15,614 nt of DNA from Euryarchaeota archaeon UBA443 (GTDB lineage Archaea > Thermoplasmatota > Poseidoniia > Poseidoniales > Poseidoniaceae), in assembly GCA_002499195.1 (NCBI GenBank), contig DAKS01000043.1, forward strand, positions 1 to 15,614, read 5' to 3'. Shown here one piece after another: positions 1 to 6,710 of the stretch. How positions within the stretch are numbered: position 1 is the stretch's first letter; each line of letters begins with the position of its first letter. The notes below the pieces were generated by a model. That model was not told where the DNA came from and ran no database searches. It worked only from the letters and a program-made list of their open reading frames with translations. A program made the position numbers and the translations under genes.

Positions 1-1190
1 GAATCCATCGTAATTGGTGGCGACATTAAAACCGCCTTACGTAGCGTTGCTCTTAGTGATTCTAATTCGCCATAACAGATTAAAACATCATCATAGCGAA
101 GTTGAACACTTGGTTCTGGGTTCCACATCATTTTGTCGCCACGACTGAGCGCATAGACAGGTGGCTGTTCACTATTAGCGAAGATCTCATCGATGGAATG
201 ACCGATTAGGTTTGTGTGGTGAAGCAATTGAATTGACAACACACCTTCACCAGGAACGGTTCGCAACAATTTGTCCAATTCAACTTCTGTAAACACGGCA
301 TCGTTAATGACAAAATCGATGATTTCGCCAGCAACGTTTACGCCACTGGCTTTCTCAATACCTTCCAATCCTGGGCTTGAATTGACTTCAAGAACGAGTG
401 GACCATGAACCGATTCGAGCAAATCAACACCGGCGACTCGAAGACCGAGAACGCGTGCTGCTCGACATGCGACCTCTTCGAAAGCCGGATCGAGATTAAC
501 CGATTCAACGGTTCCATTGAGATGGAAGTTGCTTCGGAATTCACGTCCACGCGCACGACGTCGCATGCAGGCAACGACACGATCTCCAACGACCAATGCG
601 CGTATATCTGTACCATGTGATTCAGCGATATATTCCTGAATGAGAATCGCTTTCTTGGTATGTAGTAATCCTTGTACAAGGTTACGAGTTTCGTGATAGG
701 TGTGGCGTAAGAATACTCCTTGACCTTGAGTTCCTTCCGTTACTTTAACGACGACAGGGAGGCCGCCAACGGCTTCGATAGCGTGATCAATATCGGCTGT
801 ATCTCGGACGTAAACAGTACGGGGAACAGGGATTTTATTTCGAGCAAGTAGTTGCGAAGCATGTAATTTGTCCCTACTTTGAAGAATACCTTGTCCGGTG
901 TTGGCCGTCCATATACCCATTTGTTCGAGGTGACGAAGTACCGCTACACCGTGTCGCGTGATGGAGTGTCCAATTCGGGGAATGACGGCATCAAAGGCTG
1001 CAGGCCGTCCTTCATGCATGACGTCAATACCATCGTCATCGACGAATAATGAGAAGCTCATCGGATCGAGAACATTGACGTCAAGACCACGTTTCCGAGC
1101 CTCTTCGACCAAGCGTCGAGTCGAATAAAGACGGGCGCCGCGAGAAAGGACGGCTAAGCGCAGCCCACCCTCTTCTCGTAACTCGGTCAT
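1..1190 (-). CDS. rimK: RimK-like ATP-grasp alpha-L-glutamate ligase with C-terminal RCK_C-like domain (3' end cut off)
   Basis: The frame is open from the ATG at 1190 to the window edge, giving 396 residues without a stop. Residues about 9-302 match the RimK family along their length: LAVLSRGARLYS at the N-terminus, DAVIPRIG, the ATP-grasp lysine segment VVVKVTEGTQGQGVFL, LIQEYI, DIRALVVGD, FRSNFHLNG, and the metal/ATP-site segment LEVNSSPGLEGIEKASG. RimK enzymes add glutamate to a C-terminal carboxylate (ribosomal protein S6 in E. coli); archaeal relatives MptN and CofF glutamylate cofactors, so the substrate is not certain. E. coli RimK is about 300 residues. Here roughly 95 or more residues follow. 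Residues 316-388 read like an RCK_C (TrkA_C) ligand-binding domain: LIGHSIDEIF, VYALSRGD, NPEPSVQL, YDDVLICYGELESLRATL. No Shine-Dalgarno site precedes the start, which fits a leaderless transcript. The gene is divergent from the two-TM protein gene. Confidence 0.85.
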   Translation of the reverse strand, partial: MTELREEGGLRLAVLSRGARLYSTRRLVEEARKRGLDVNVLDPMSFSLFVDDDGIDVMHEGRPAAFDAVIPRIGHSITRHGVAVLRHLEQMGIWTANTGQGILQSRDKLHASQLLARNKIPVPRTVYVRDTADIDHAIEAVGGLPVVVKVTEGTQGQGVFLRHTYHETRNLVQGLLHTKKAILIQEYIAESHGTDIRALVVGDRVVACMRRRARGREFRSNFHLNGTVESVNLDPAFEEVACRAARVLGLRVAGVDLLESVHGPLVLEVNSSPGLEGIEKASGVNVAGEIIDFVINDAVFTEVELDKLLRTVPGEGVLSIQLLHHTNLIGHSIDEIFANSEQPPVYALSRGDKMMWNPEPSVQLRYDDVLICYGELESLRATLRKAVLMSPPITMD

Positions 1191-1245
1191 GTACAGAAGA
1201 AAAACAGAGAGGATTTGAAATGCTCGGCCGTTTTGGACCTTCTAC
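1191..1245. promoter_or_regulatory. Shared divergent promoter region with one near-symmetrical TATA-like core
   Basis: These 55 bases separate two divergent starts. The only AT-rich core is ATTTGAAAT at 1213-1221, a palindrome apart from its central base. Its centre lies 27 bp from the minus-strand start at 1190 and 29 bp from the plus-strand start at 1246. An archaeal TATA box normally sits about 26 bp upstream of the transcription start. Neither start has a Shine-Dalgarno site. A single core serving two leaderless transcripts is an inference from spacing. Confidence 0.45.
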
Positions 1246-2262
1246 ATGTCCGATGAGGAGCAACATGCCGAGCCGGAGCCAGAAGCGACGGAATCCGTTC
1301 CACCGCTAGACGATCACCATGAGGAAGTTATGAAGGAAATGACGCTTGAAGAGCGTCAAGAAGCACTCAAGCGTTCGCGTTGGAATGTCTTTCTCTATCT
1401 CGGGTTGGCAGCACTTATGTTCGGATTTGCGTTGTTTCCGTTCCCGTTCTCCGCTGATTTGAATACTGGAGGAAAGACGTACGAGCAAGATTTGGGATTC
1501 GTTTGGGGCTTACCACTTGATGGTGAAGATTTCACGGATGTTCCAATCACCGTCGAAGTGACTGCAACAAGCCCTCCTACTACTCCACCAGGTGTTAGCA
1601 TCGCTGTATACATGATTAATTCTGACGATTGTGGATTAGAAGGTTGGAGTCTGAAAGAACAAATTCGAGAAGGCGAAGTAGAACCGAGCCATAATGTGCA
1701 ATTCCAAGAGGCAAAATCGCCAATCATAACGGCTGAGATAATCGAATTCGAGTTTGATGTTGATGGTGGAAACCAGTGTTTGTTTGTAGAATATATCGAT
1801 CCGAATAATGGGAATGCAATTGTTTCCAACGGTGCAATGGAGGTCGATGGCGATATGTGGCCCAATCAAATTTATGCAGGAATTCTCGCTCTTCTTTTCC
1901 TCGGCCTCTCTGGATTTGCATTCATTGGCGCTCAACGACATGGTGAAGGTGTCAAAGCCTTGACTGAACCGAGTAAGAAGACGACCGAAGAAGAAATTCT
2001 CGAGACTGTAGCAGGTCCAAGTGGGCCTCCTCCGTCAGCAGCAGGTCCAGCAGGCCCACCACCTTCCGCATCAGGTCCAAGCGGGCCTCCACAAGCTGAA
2101 CCAGCAGTAGAACCAGAACCTGTGGCTGAAGAAATATCAGCAGAACCGGTATTCGAGGCGGCCGAAAACGGTTACTTCTACCGTAAGATGCCGGATGGAA
2201 CTTATGATCAAACCGTCTACGTGCAAGCAGAGGACGGCTCCTACGTTCCGTATCAAGAATAA
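1246..2262 (+). CDS. Two-TM membrane protein with Gly-Pro repeat; function unknown
   Basis: A 338-residue protein I do not recognise as a named family. An acidic N-terminal segment (residues 1-40) is followed by a first membrane segment at about 46-69, an intervening region of about 135 residues with two cysteines (129 and 168), and a second membrane segment at about 207-229. After this comes a charged stretch, a Gly-Pro-rich repeat (257-283) and a Pro/Glu-rich stretch. The C-terminal 30 residues are rich in aromatics and acidic residues (NGYFYRKMPDGTYD, then ending in VPYQE). The likely topology is both ends in the cytoplasm with the middle part outside. The start at 1246 is chosen because a TATA-like core lies 25-33 bp upstream and the reading frame's first ATG is here. 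No enzyme motif is visible. It is followed after 82 bases by the SAP-domain membrane protein gene on the same strand. Confidence 0.85.
   Translation: MSDEEQHAEPEPEATESVPPLDDHHEEVMKEMTLEERQEALKRSRWNVFLYLGLAALMFGFALFPFPFSADLNTGGKTYEQDLGFVWGLPLDGEDFTDVPITVEVTATSPPTTPPGVSIAVYMINSDDCGLEGWSLKEQIREGEVEPSHNVQFQEAKSPIITAEIIEFEFDVDGGNQCLFVEYIDPNNGNAIVSNGAMEVDGDMWPNQIYAGILALLFLGLSGFAFIGAQRHGEGVKALTEPSKKTTEEEILETVAGPSGPPPSAAGPAGPPPSASGPSGPPQAEPAVEPEPVAEEISAEPVFEAAENGYFYRKMPDGTYDQTVYVQAEDGSYVPYQE
2014..2094 (+). repeat. 30-bp in-frame tandem repeat encoding Gly-Pro units
   Basis: Three units start at 2014, 2044 and 2074 and encode GPSGPPPSAA, GPAGPPPSAS and GPSGPPQ. The period is 30 bp, the third unit is incomplete, and the units differ by synonymous and conservative changes. 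The composition is collagen-like in having Gly-Pro-X triplets, but the G-x-x register is not continuous, so a flexible or extended linker in the cytoplasmic tail is more likely than a triple helix. Confidence 0.85.
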
Positions 2263-2273
2263 ACAGGGAAATA

Positions 2274-2299
2274 GTGGTCAATACTGACGCATTGACCAC
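2274..2299. promoter_or_regulatory. Perfect 8-bp inverted repeat, possible operator
   Basis: GTGGTCAA (2274-2281) and TTGACCAC (2292-2299) form a perfect inverted repeat with a 10-base spacer, just after the stop of the two-TM gene and 45 bases before the next start. The half-site centres are 18 bp apart, a spacing that could suit a dimeric regulator. There is no T-run after it, so a terminator is less likely. Its role is not shown by the sequence. Confidence 0.4.
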
Positions 2300-2333
2300 C
2301 ATCCTTGATAGGGGATGAGCCATCGAATCATTT

Positions 2334-2340
2334 GAGGTGA
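2334..2340 (+). promoter_or_regulatory. Shine-Dalgarno site GAGGTGA
   Basis: GAGGTGA lies four bases before the ATG at 2345 and is fully complementary to the conserved TCACCTC of the 16S rRNA 3' end. It fixes the start of the SAP-domain protein. An identical motif at the same spacing precedes the start at 8164. Confidence 0.75.
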
Positions 2341-2344
2341 ATGA

Positions 2345-4480
2345 ATGGCAGATGAAACTTCATCGCTGACAGTGGCCAAACTCAAGGCCCTGTGCATCAT
2401 CAATGACCTTCCAACTTCAGGTAGGAAAGCCGAGTTGGTCGAACGCCTTCTCGAAGCCGGATTGGCCCATAAAGAAGTGGGCTTGTCCGAGCCTGAATCG
2501 GAACCTGAAGTCGAAGAGGAAGTCGTTCTTTCGCTTGAAGATGAGACGACTATGTCCATCGAAGAGGATGAACCCGAACAGGAGGAATCCGATGATGAAG
2601 AGGAGGTTCTCGAAGCCGTTCTTGTTGCAGATGTTGTCGAGGACGAACCGAAGGAAGTGTTCACACCTGCGGAATCGAAACGACAGGATGTTGCAACTCT
2701 TTCTGACATGATTAAGGATCCAAAAGTCATCGCTATAGTCATCGTTTCACTGTTCCTTGGAGCGGCCGGATGGTGGTACATCAACTCCTCATTGGAACCG
2801 TTCACCGCAGAACCGCTTCGTTATGGCGATACGATGGAGTACAGCATTACAGGTCCTTCAGATGGTAACGGCCAGATGAAAGCATCTGAAGGATTCATCG
2901 AACTATTTTCCAGTTTCTTAGAATTTGATGATGAGATTTGTCGAGTCGTTTTTGACTATGGGGGCAGGGGAACAATCGGCGTAACAGATGGTGAAAACCA
3001 AGAGCCAAGTGTGCCAAGTAACCTAGCGGGAACAGTTCGTTCCCAAGGTCCGTATGGAAACAATGAATGGCTTGCGGTCGAAATCAAAAATACGTACGAT
3101 TTCGATTATCTCAATTTTGCACGGCAAACATACTTCCTAGGAGGCACTGAATGCCCTGCTGGGACTTTTGGTTCGCTCGGAGGATATGGAGAGTTGACGA
3201 CCAAGCGACACATTGAGTTGAAAGATCAAATGACTCTCTCAACAACAGTTGAATTCGATGCAACCTTAGACAATGAACCGTACACGGGATTAGCGAAAAC
3301 ATTCGATGTTGGAGGAGTTCTTGGTTCTCTCGATATGGTTCTTCCAGGGATCTCCTTAATGCTACAACCCGTGGAATTGCAAGACTTGTTTGGAACTGAC
3401 ATCATAGAAGAAGGAGCAATGGGGGAACGTCTTGGTTGGCGTTGGCGAGTCGTTGGACAAGATACTCTTGGCGATGACAAGACGTGGAAAATCGCTGCTA
3501 CGCATGTCGATATTGAGCGACTCTGTCTCGGCTCAGCAACTATGGAGATTTGGGCAGAGAAAGACAACCCATGGGCAACCCAACAAACAGTTGATGTCAT
3601 CATTTCCAATGATGGGTCACTCCAGACGGATTGTTCACCATTTTCGGAAGCCTTCGGAGATTATGTCCTTCCGGAGGGTGAGCTAGAACTTCATCATACG
3701 TTTAAATCAACGAAAATAGAACGCGGATCAAAGGTTTTGGATCTTGGCAAGGACTACACTCTAAAGCCTCGGTCGAATACGCTAGGAATTAGCGATGATT
3801 TCCAAGAAGATTGGGCAGGTCAGGACAGATCCCATCCGCCCGATGCCTCCACCATACGTGGGCATACGCTTGAGGAGGCCATGCAATGTTTCGATTACAT
3901 CGGTGGCTCAGCCAGCGGCGCTAAAGCAGCGCTAGACAATGAGGGTTACATCTGGCGTGGAATTGATCAACGAACGGGCGCCACCACGCAATGGAACGTG
4001 TCCTGGGTGGCTCGTGACGACACATCAGGATGGGTCTTGTTCGAATTGACTGGTGAACCAACAAGCGACAACTGCACCTATCTTGACAAAGGTTCGTTCG
4101 AAGAACTAGCTTCTCACAACCGGGAGGCAATTCCAGCAGTTGCGAATGTATCCACTATTGAGGAACGATTAGCCGACTCAACAAAATATCCCCAATTTAG
4201 TGGGTCTGAGGGAGTGTTTGATTCGACCAACGGTTATCACGAGGATACTCGGGTAGGTTTCCTTATCGCCGTTCCTGGTGATGGCGCCAACGATTTGCTC
4301 GGCCAATTAACGAGTACAAATGTAGGTGCATCAACCATTGACCTCTCAAGAGCGTACTCAAAGGATATACTTGACCAGAGTGGACAAAAAATTGGTGAAT
4401 ATGATTGTACATTTGCAACAGTTGTCGATGCCACGGACGGGCGCGTAATTGGTTGGACAAACATATGTCAGGTTGCGTGA
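2345..4480 (+). CDS. SAP-domain single-pass membrane protein with large outer region
   Basis: A 711-residue protein. Residues about 6-40 fit the SAP motif (LTVAKLKALCIINDLPTSGR, then KAELVERLLEAG), a helix-loop-helix that in known proteins binds DNA or RNA. Residues 41-105 are strongly acidic and low in complexity. A single hydrophobic segment spans about 126-148 (VIAIVIVSLFLGAAGWWYI). The remaining roughly 560 residues contain no further membrane segment, are rich in beta-type sequence and hold about a dozen cysteines, so they are likely outside the cell. I recognise no family in the outer part. The arrangement would put a possible nucleic-acid-binding module on the inner face and a large domain on the outer face. 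The GAGGTGA site at 2334-2340 supports the start. A small gene follows four bases after the stop. Confidence 0.85.
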   Translation: MADETSSLTVAKLKALCIINDLPTSGRKAELVERLLEAGLAHKEVGLSEPESEPEVEEEVVLSLEDETTMSIEEDEPEQEESDDEEEVLEAVLVADVVEDEPKEVFTPAESKRQDVATLSDMIKDPKVIAIVIVSLFLGAAGWWYINSSLEPFTAEPLRYGDTMEYSITGPSDGNGQMKASEGFIELFSSFLEFDDEICRVVFDYGGRGTIGVTDGENQEPSVPSNLAGTVRSQGPYGNNEWLAVEIKNTYDFDYLNFARQTYFLGGTECPAGTFGSLGGYGELTTKRHIELKDQMTLSTTVEFDATLDNEPYTGLAKTFDVGGVLGSLDMVLPGISLMLQPVELQDLFGTDIIEEGAMGERLGWRWRVVGQDTLGDDKTWKIAATHVDIERLCLGSATMEIWAEKDNPWATQQTVDVIISNDGSLQTDCSPFSEAFGDYVLPEGELELHHTFKSTKIERGSKVLDLGKDYTLKPRSNTLGISDDFQEDWAGQDRSHPPDASTIRGHTLEEAMQCFDYIGGSASGAKAALDNEGYIWRGIDQRTGATTQWNVSWVARDDTSGWVLFELTGEPTSDNCTYLDKGSFEELASHNREAIPAVANVSTIEERLADSTKYPQFSGSEGVFDSTNGYHEDTRVGFLIAVPGDGANDLLGQLTSTNVGASTIDLSRAYSKDILDQSGQKIGEYDCTFATVVDATDGRVIGWTNICQVA

Positions 4481-4484
4481 TGAT

Positions 4485-4886
4485 ATGGACGAAGACGAAA
4501 TGGCTCGTGGGCTTGATCACTTGATGGAGCAAAATGAGACGGAACTTCCTTTCCTCGCCTCATATGGAGCAGATATGGATGGGTTGGGCATCGATGTTGT
4601 TGCGTTATTCTCAGGGGTCGAAACTTTCCTTGTCTCAAGAGGAGTTTATTTTGAGGTCGATGAAGATTGCATAAAATATAATTCAATTAGCATAAGCAAA
4701 CATGAAGACGGTTTATTGTTTGAAGTTGAACATGAACAACTTCCGCTTGTGCATAGCGATTTAGATCGAGTTGGCTTCTTCCAAGGAACACTGCATGAGG
4801 ATAAATCGAAACTGTCCGTCATCCTTCAGATGTGGGGTGGTGAACATCGCCGCTTCCTCGAGCGACTTGTCGAACACTGTGCTTAG
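4485..4886 (+). CDS. Small acidic protein of unknown function
   Basis: A 133-residue protein when read from the ATG at 4485. An in-frame ATG at 4449 would overlap the previous gene by 32 bases. The 4485 start is preferred because it lies four bases after the preceding stop and a GTGAT stretch (4476-4480) just before it could act as a weak ribosome site. The sequence is acidic, with no membrane segment or signal peptide. It has alternating hydrophobic strands in the middle (IDVVALFSGVETFLVSRGVYF) broken by acidic turns, and an amphipathic C-terminal helix ending in RRFLERLVEHCA. I recognise no family. Tight spacing suggests co-transcription and coupled translation with the SAP-domain protein. 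Its stop overlaps the stop of the convergent gene by a few bases. Confidence 0.65.
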   Translation: MDEDEMARGLDHLMEQNETELPFLASYGADMDGLGIDVVALFSGVETFLVSRGVYFEVDEDCIKYNSISISKHEDGLLFEVEHEQLPLVHSDLDRVGFFQGTLHEDKSKLSVILQMWGGEHRRFLERLVEHCA

Positions 4887-5440
4887 TCACGTCGTGCGAT
4901 TGCAATCGCTAGTCCAATGGCTGCAAGGGCTGGAATGAGTGTGAAACCAGGTGTTTCTTCACTCGCACAACCATCACCATCACCATCAGCATCGGGGCCG
5001 TAGTAGCCACCATCATCGTAGTAGCAACTTGACCAAATGGTGTACCATGAGCCAAATGGGAATAATTCTGTCGTATCGTCTTCGTACATGGCCTTGACTC
5101 GCCAGTTGACGTAGGAATGGTCATCAGGAGGCGTGAGTGAAGTGGTGTGGTTTGCTCCATTTACGGTCACTTCTTGAACTACTGGAGGGTCACAGACACC
5201 CTCATTGAGACAGATTTGCGAAGTGATCTCGAAGGTTGTGTTGTTGCTCATGTGGGCATCATCCATTACCACGACGAGCGTCCATGTTTCTCCAGAAACG
5301 GATGGAGAGGTTGCAGTGAACGATTCAAACGGTGTTTCGTCAACGTCAGGACCGTTATCTTCACCTGCTGTTTTCGCAGCATAGGACGTGGTTGAAATAG
5401 CGATTAGAGCAATGAGTGTTAGCGCAATGACCGTTCGCAT
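4883..5440 (-). CDS. Secreted surface protein with PGF-CTERM-like sorting signal
   Basis: A 185-residue protein from the ATG at 5440. The start is chosen because a clear signal peptide follows at once (MRTVIALTLIALIAI, small residues, then YAA before a likely cut near residue 22). The in-frame ATG at 5491 would put 17 polar residues ahead of it and overlap the upstream gene. The mature part is acidic, with NNT and NHT N-glycosylation sequons, four cysteines, and a DADGDGDG stretch that resembles calcium-binding loops. The end is tripartite: PGF at residues 164-166, a hydrophobic segment, then ARRD. This pattern matches PGF-CTERM, the signal that archaeosortase A processes in euryarchaea. The protein is therefore probably anchored at the cell surface. 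What it binds is unknown. It follows the PUA gene after 32 bases on the same strand. Confidence 0.8.
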   Translation of the reverse strand: MRTVIALTLIALIAISTTSYAAKTAGEDNGPDVDETPFESFTATSPSVSGETWTLVVVMDDAHMSNNTTFEITSQICLNEGVCDPPVVQEVTVNGANHTTSLTPPDDHSYVNWRVKAMYEDDTTELFPFGSWYTIWSSCYYDDGGYYGPDADGDGDGCASEETPGFTLIPALAAIGLAIAIARRD

Positions 5441-5472
5441 GGTATTAATTGGGGTCGACTCATCTATTTGAG
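5441..5472 (-). promoter_or_regulatory. Possible leaderless promoter of the PGF-CTERM-like gene
   Basis: On the minus strand, CAAATAGAT (5462-5470) lies 22-30 bases upstream of the ATG at 5440 and there is no Shine-Dalgarno site in the 32-base gap. The spacing fits an archaeal TATA-like box for a leaderless transcript. It is a weak TATA match; read-through from the PUA gene is the alternative. Confidence 0.3.
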
Positions 5473-5982
5473 TTATGCTTCCATGTCCCATAATTCATCA
5501 CCAACCCAGTGGATGGTTTTGATGCCTTTGCCTTTACTTGCGTCCACCATTTCATTGCCGGGAATGGTTGCCCACCCAATCGCCAATGGTCGTCCGTGTT
5601 CCTTATCTCGAATCCAAACAAGATCGCCTACTTCGATGTCTTCATCAGCACCGTGAACACCAGCAACCATACAATCAGCACCGTTCATCAGGAACGGTAT
5701 AGCGCCATGATCAACGGCTACCCAGCGTTTTGCATCCGAATGTTCAAGGAAACCGCGCAGCGTCAAAAACACCCAACGTCGATCATCATCATCGCTGATT
5801 TCGATGGTTTTCGCAACCTTGTCGACAAATACCAATTGCCATGGTCCGTAATTGGCCATTTCCAAGAATGCACCATCGACGGATAAGTCGATGTTGAGGC
5901 TTTCTTCGAGTTCCTTCAGCAATGGAGCGATGTGCTTTCGACGCACAGGTCGGCGCTTCTTGACTTGGAATTCCTTCGCCAT
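5473..5982 (-). CDS. MCT-1/Tma20-like PUA-domain RNA-binding protein
   Basis: A 169-residue protein from the ATG at 5982. The in-frame ATG at 6036 adds 18 residues with no family match, whereas MAKEFQVKKRRPVRRK fits the usual N-terminus. The N-terminal half (about 1-80) corresponds to the pre-PUA region of MCT-1. The PUA domain spans about 85-163 with VDHGAIPFLMNGADCMVAGV, the VGDLVWIRD strand, PLAIGWATI and the C-terminal KGKGIKTIHWVGDELWDME, which closely parallels eukaryotic MCT-1/Tma20 (GKGIENIHYLNDGLWHM). Eukaryotic MCT-1 works with DENR on post-termination 40S subunits to recycle them and restart translation. The archaeal protein is presumed to bind RNA or the ribosome, but its role is not established. 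The location close to S8e and SRP19 genes agrees with a translation role. Confidence 0.85.
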   Translation of the reverse strand: MAKEFQVKKRRPVRRKHIAPLLKELEESLNIDLSVDGAFLEMANYGPWQLVFVDKVAKTIEISDDDDRRWVFLTLRGFLEHSDAKRWVAVDHGAIPFLMNGADCMVAGVHGADEDIEVGDLVWIRDKEHGRPLAIGWATIPGNEMVDASKGKGIKTIHWVGDELWDMEA

Positions 5983-6047
5983 AGCACGCCCAAACGTCGA
6001 CCATGTTTCACCCTTCGGTTCAAGAACTGAGCCCATGTAGGCATTTC

Positions 6048-6656
6048 ATGGCCGTATGGTGCACGATTCGAACCTTTGCAGCTCATGCTAAAGAACTCGG
6101 CAATGAAGCACCAACAGACCCTATCTTCTTCGTCAAACCCGATGGATGTCGAAGCGAATCCGATGTTCTCCACGTCTCAAAGCATCCGGGTGAAGTCCAT
6201 CTAGAAACGGAATGTGTCCTTCGATTAACTCAACATGGTGACATCGATGCGGTGGCCATCGGGCTTGATCTAACAGACAGAGCAGCACAGTCCCTCCTAC
6301 GGGCCGATGGCCTACCATGGGCCAAAGGCAAGACGTTCCGTCAAGCTGCAGTTCTCGGCACTTTCTATCCTTGGCGGCATGGACTTGAAGCACTCACGAA
6401 CGAAGCCACAGCACTGCGCATCGAATGTGATGTCAACGGTGAGCGTTGGCAAGAAGCCTCGCTCTCAGAAATGAGCATTACACCCGCTGAACAAGTCACT
6501 TCGTTGATGACGTGGGCGCCCGTTTCAAACGGCGATTTGCTCTACACGGGAACACCTCAAGGCGTCGCCCAATTGAATCCCGGTGATGTGATTGAAGCAC
6601 GTCTTATTGCCCATGATGGTGAGCTTCTTTCCACCTATTCGGGTCGTTGCTCCTAA
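6048..6656 (+). CDS. Fumarylacetoacetate hydrolase (FAH) family enzyme
   Basis: A 202-residue protein from the ATG at 6048; an in-frame ATG at 6003 adds 15 residues with no family match. It resembles the FAHD1-type fold (acylpyruvate hydrolase, oxaloacetate decarboxylase or tautomerase activities). The usual metal ligands are present: E53 and E55 in HLETE and D74 in GLDLTDRAAQ. The lysine of the GLPWAKGKTF segment (K95) and the TGTP loop (167-170) followed by the GDVIEA strand are also conserved. H13 and E16 in AAHAKELG match the His-Glu pair of the FAHD1 lid region. Oddly, the normal GRNYxxH stretch at the N-terminus reads TIRTFAAH, so the first strand has diverged. The exact substrate cannot be told. 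It is divergent from the PUA gene with 65 bases between starts, and S8e follows after 54 bases. Confidence 0.8.
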   Translation: MAVWCTIRTFAAHAKELGNEAPTDPIFFVKPDGCRSESDVLHVSKHPGEVHLETECVLRLTQHGDIDAVAIGLDLTDRAAQSLLRADGLPWAKGKTFRQAAVLGTFYPWRHGLEALTNEATALRIECDVNGERWQEASLSEMSITPAEQVTSLMTWAPVSNGDLLYTGTPQGVAQLNPGDVIEARLIAHDGELLSTYSGRCS

Positions 6657-6664
6657 GGGTTGCC

Positions 6665-6674
6665 TTGATATACG
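6665..6674 (+). promoter_or_regulatory. TATA-like box for the S8e gene
   Basis: TTGATATACG at 6665-6674 is the only AT-rich core between the FAH-family stop and the S8e start. A transcription start about 26 bp downstream would give a leader of roughly 15 bases that contains the ribosome site AAGGAGA (6697-6703), eight or so bases before the ATG at 6711. The arrangement suggests S8e, and probably SRP19, are transcribed from here. Confidence 0.5.
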
Positions 6675-6710
6675 CCCTGCAAGTCGGTGGCGATGCAAGG
6701 AGAGAGACAC

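Noticed and set aside
338..679. A 113-codon minus-strand frame.
   Set aside because: It is in a different register from the RimK-like frame, which spans the same bases with strong family motifs.
1395..1865. A 156-codon minus-strand frame within the two-TM protein gene.
   Set aside because: It lies wholly opposite a well-supported gene, has no start signal and a Ser/Thr/Pro-rich composition typical of an antisense shadow.
2278..2805. A 175-codon minus-strand frame with long serine runs.
   Set aside because: The serine runs are the reverse strand of the Glu/Asp-rich spacer of the SAP-domain protein.
4970..4992. CATCACCATCACCATCA on the plus strand looks like a His-tag or vector sequence.
   Set aside because: On the minus strand it encodes the DADGDGDG stretch of the secreted protein, in frame and in context; no vector sequence surrounds it.
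5509..5886. A 125-codon plus-strand frame opposite the PUA gene.
   Set aside because: The minus strand encodes the conserved MCT-1/PUA sequence; the plus frame has no motif or start signal.
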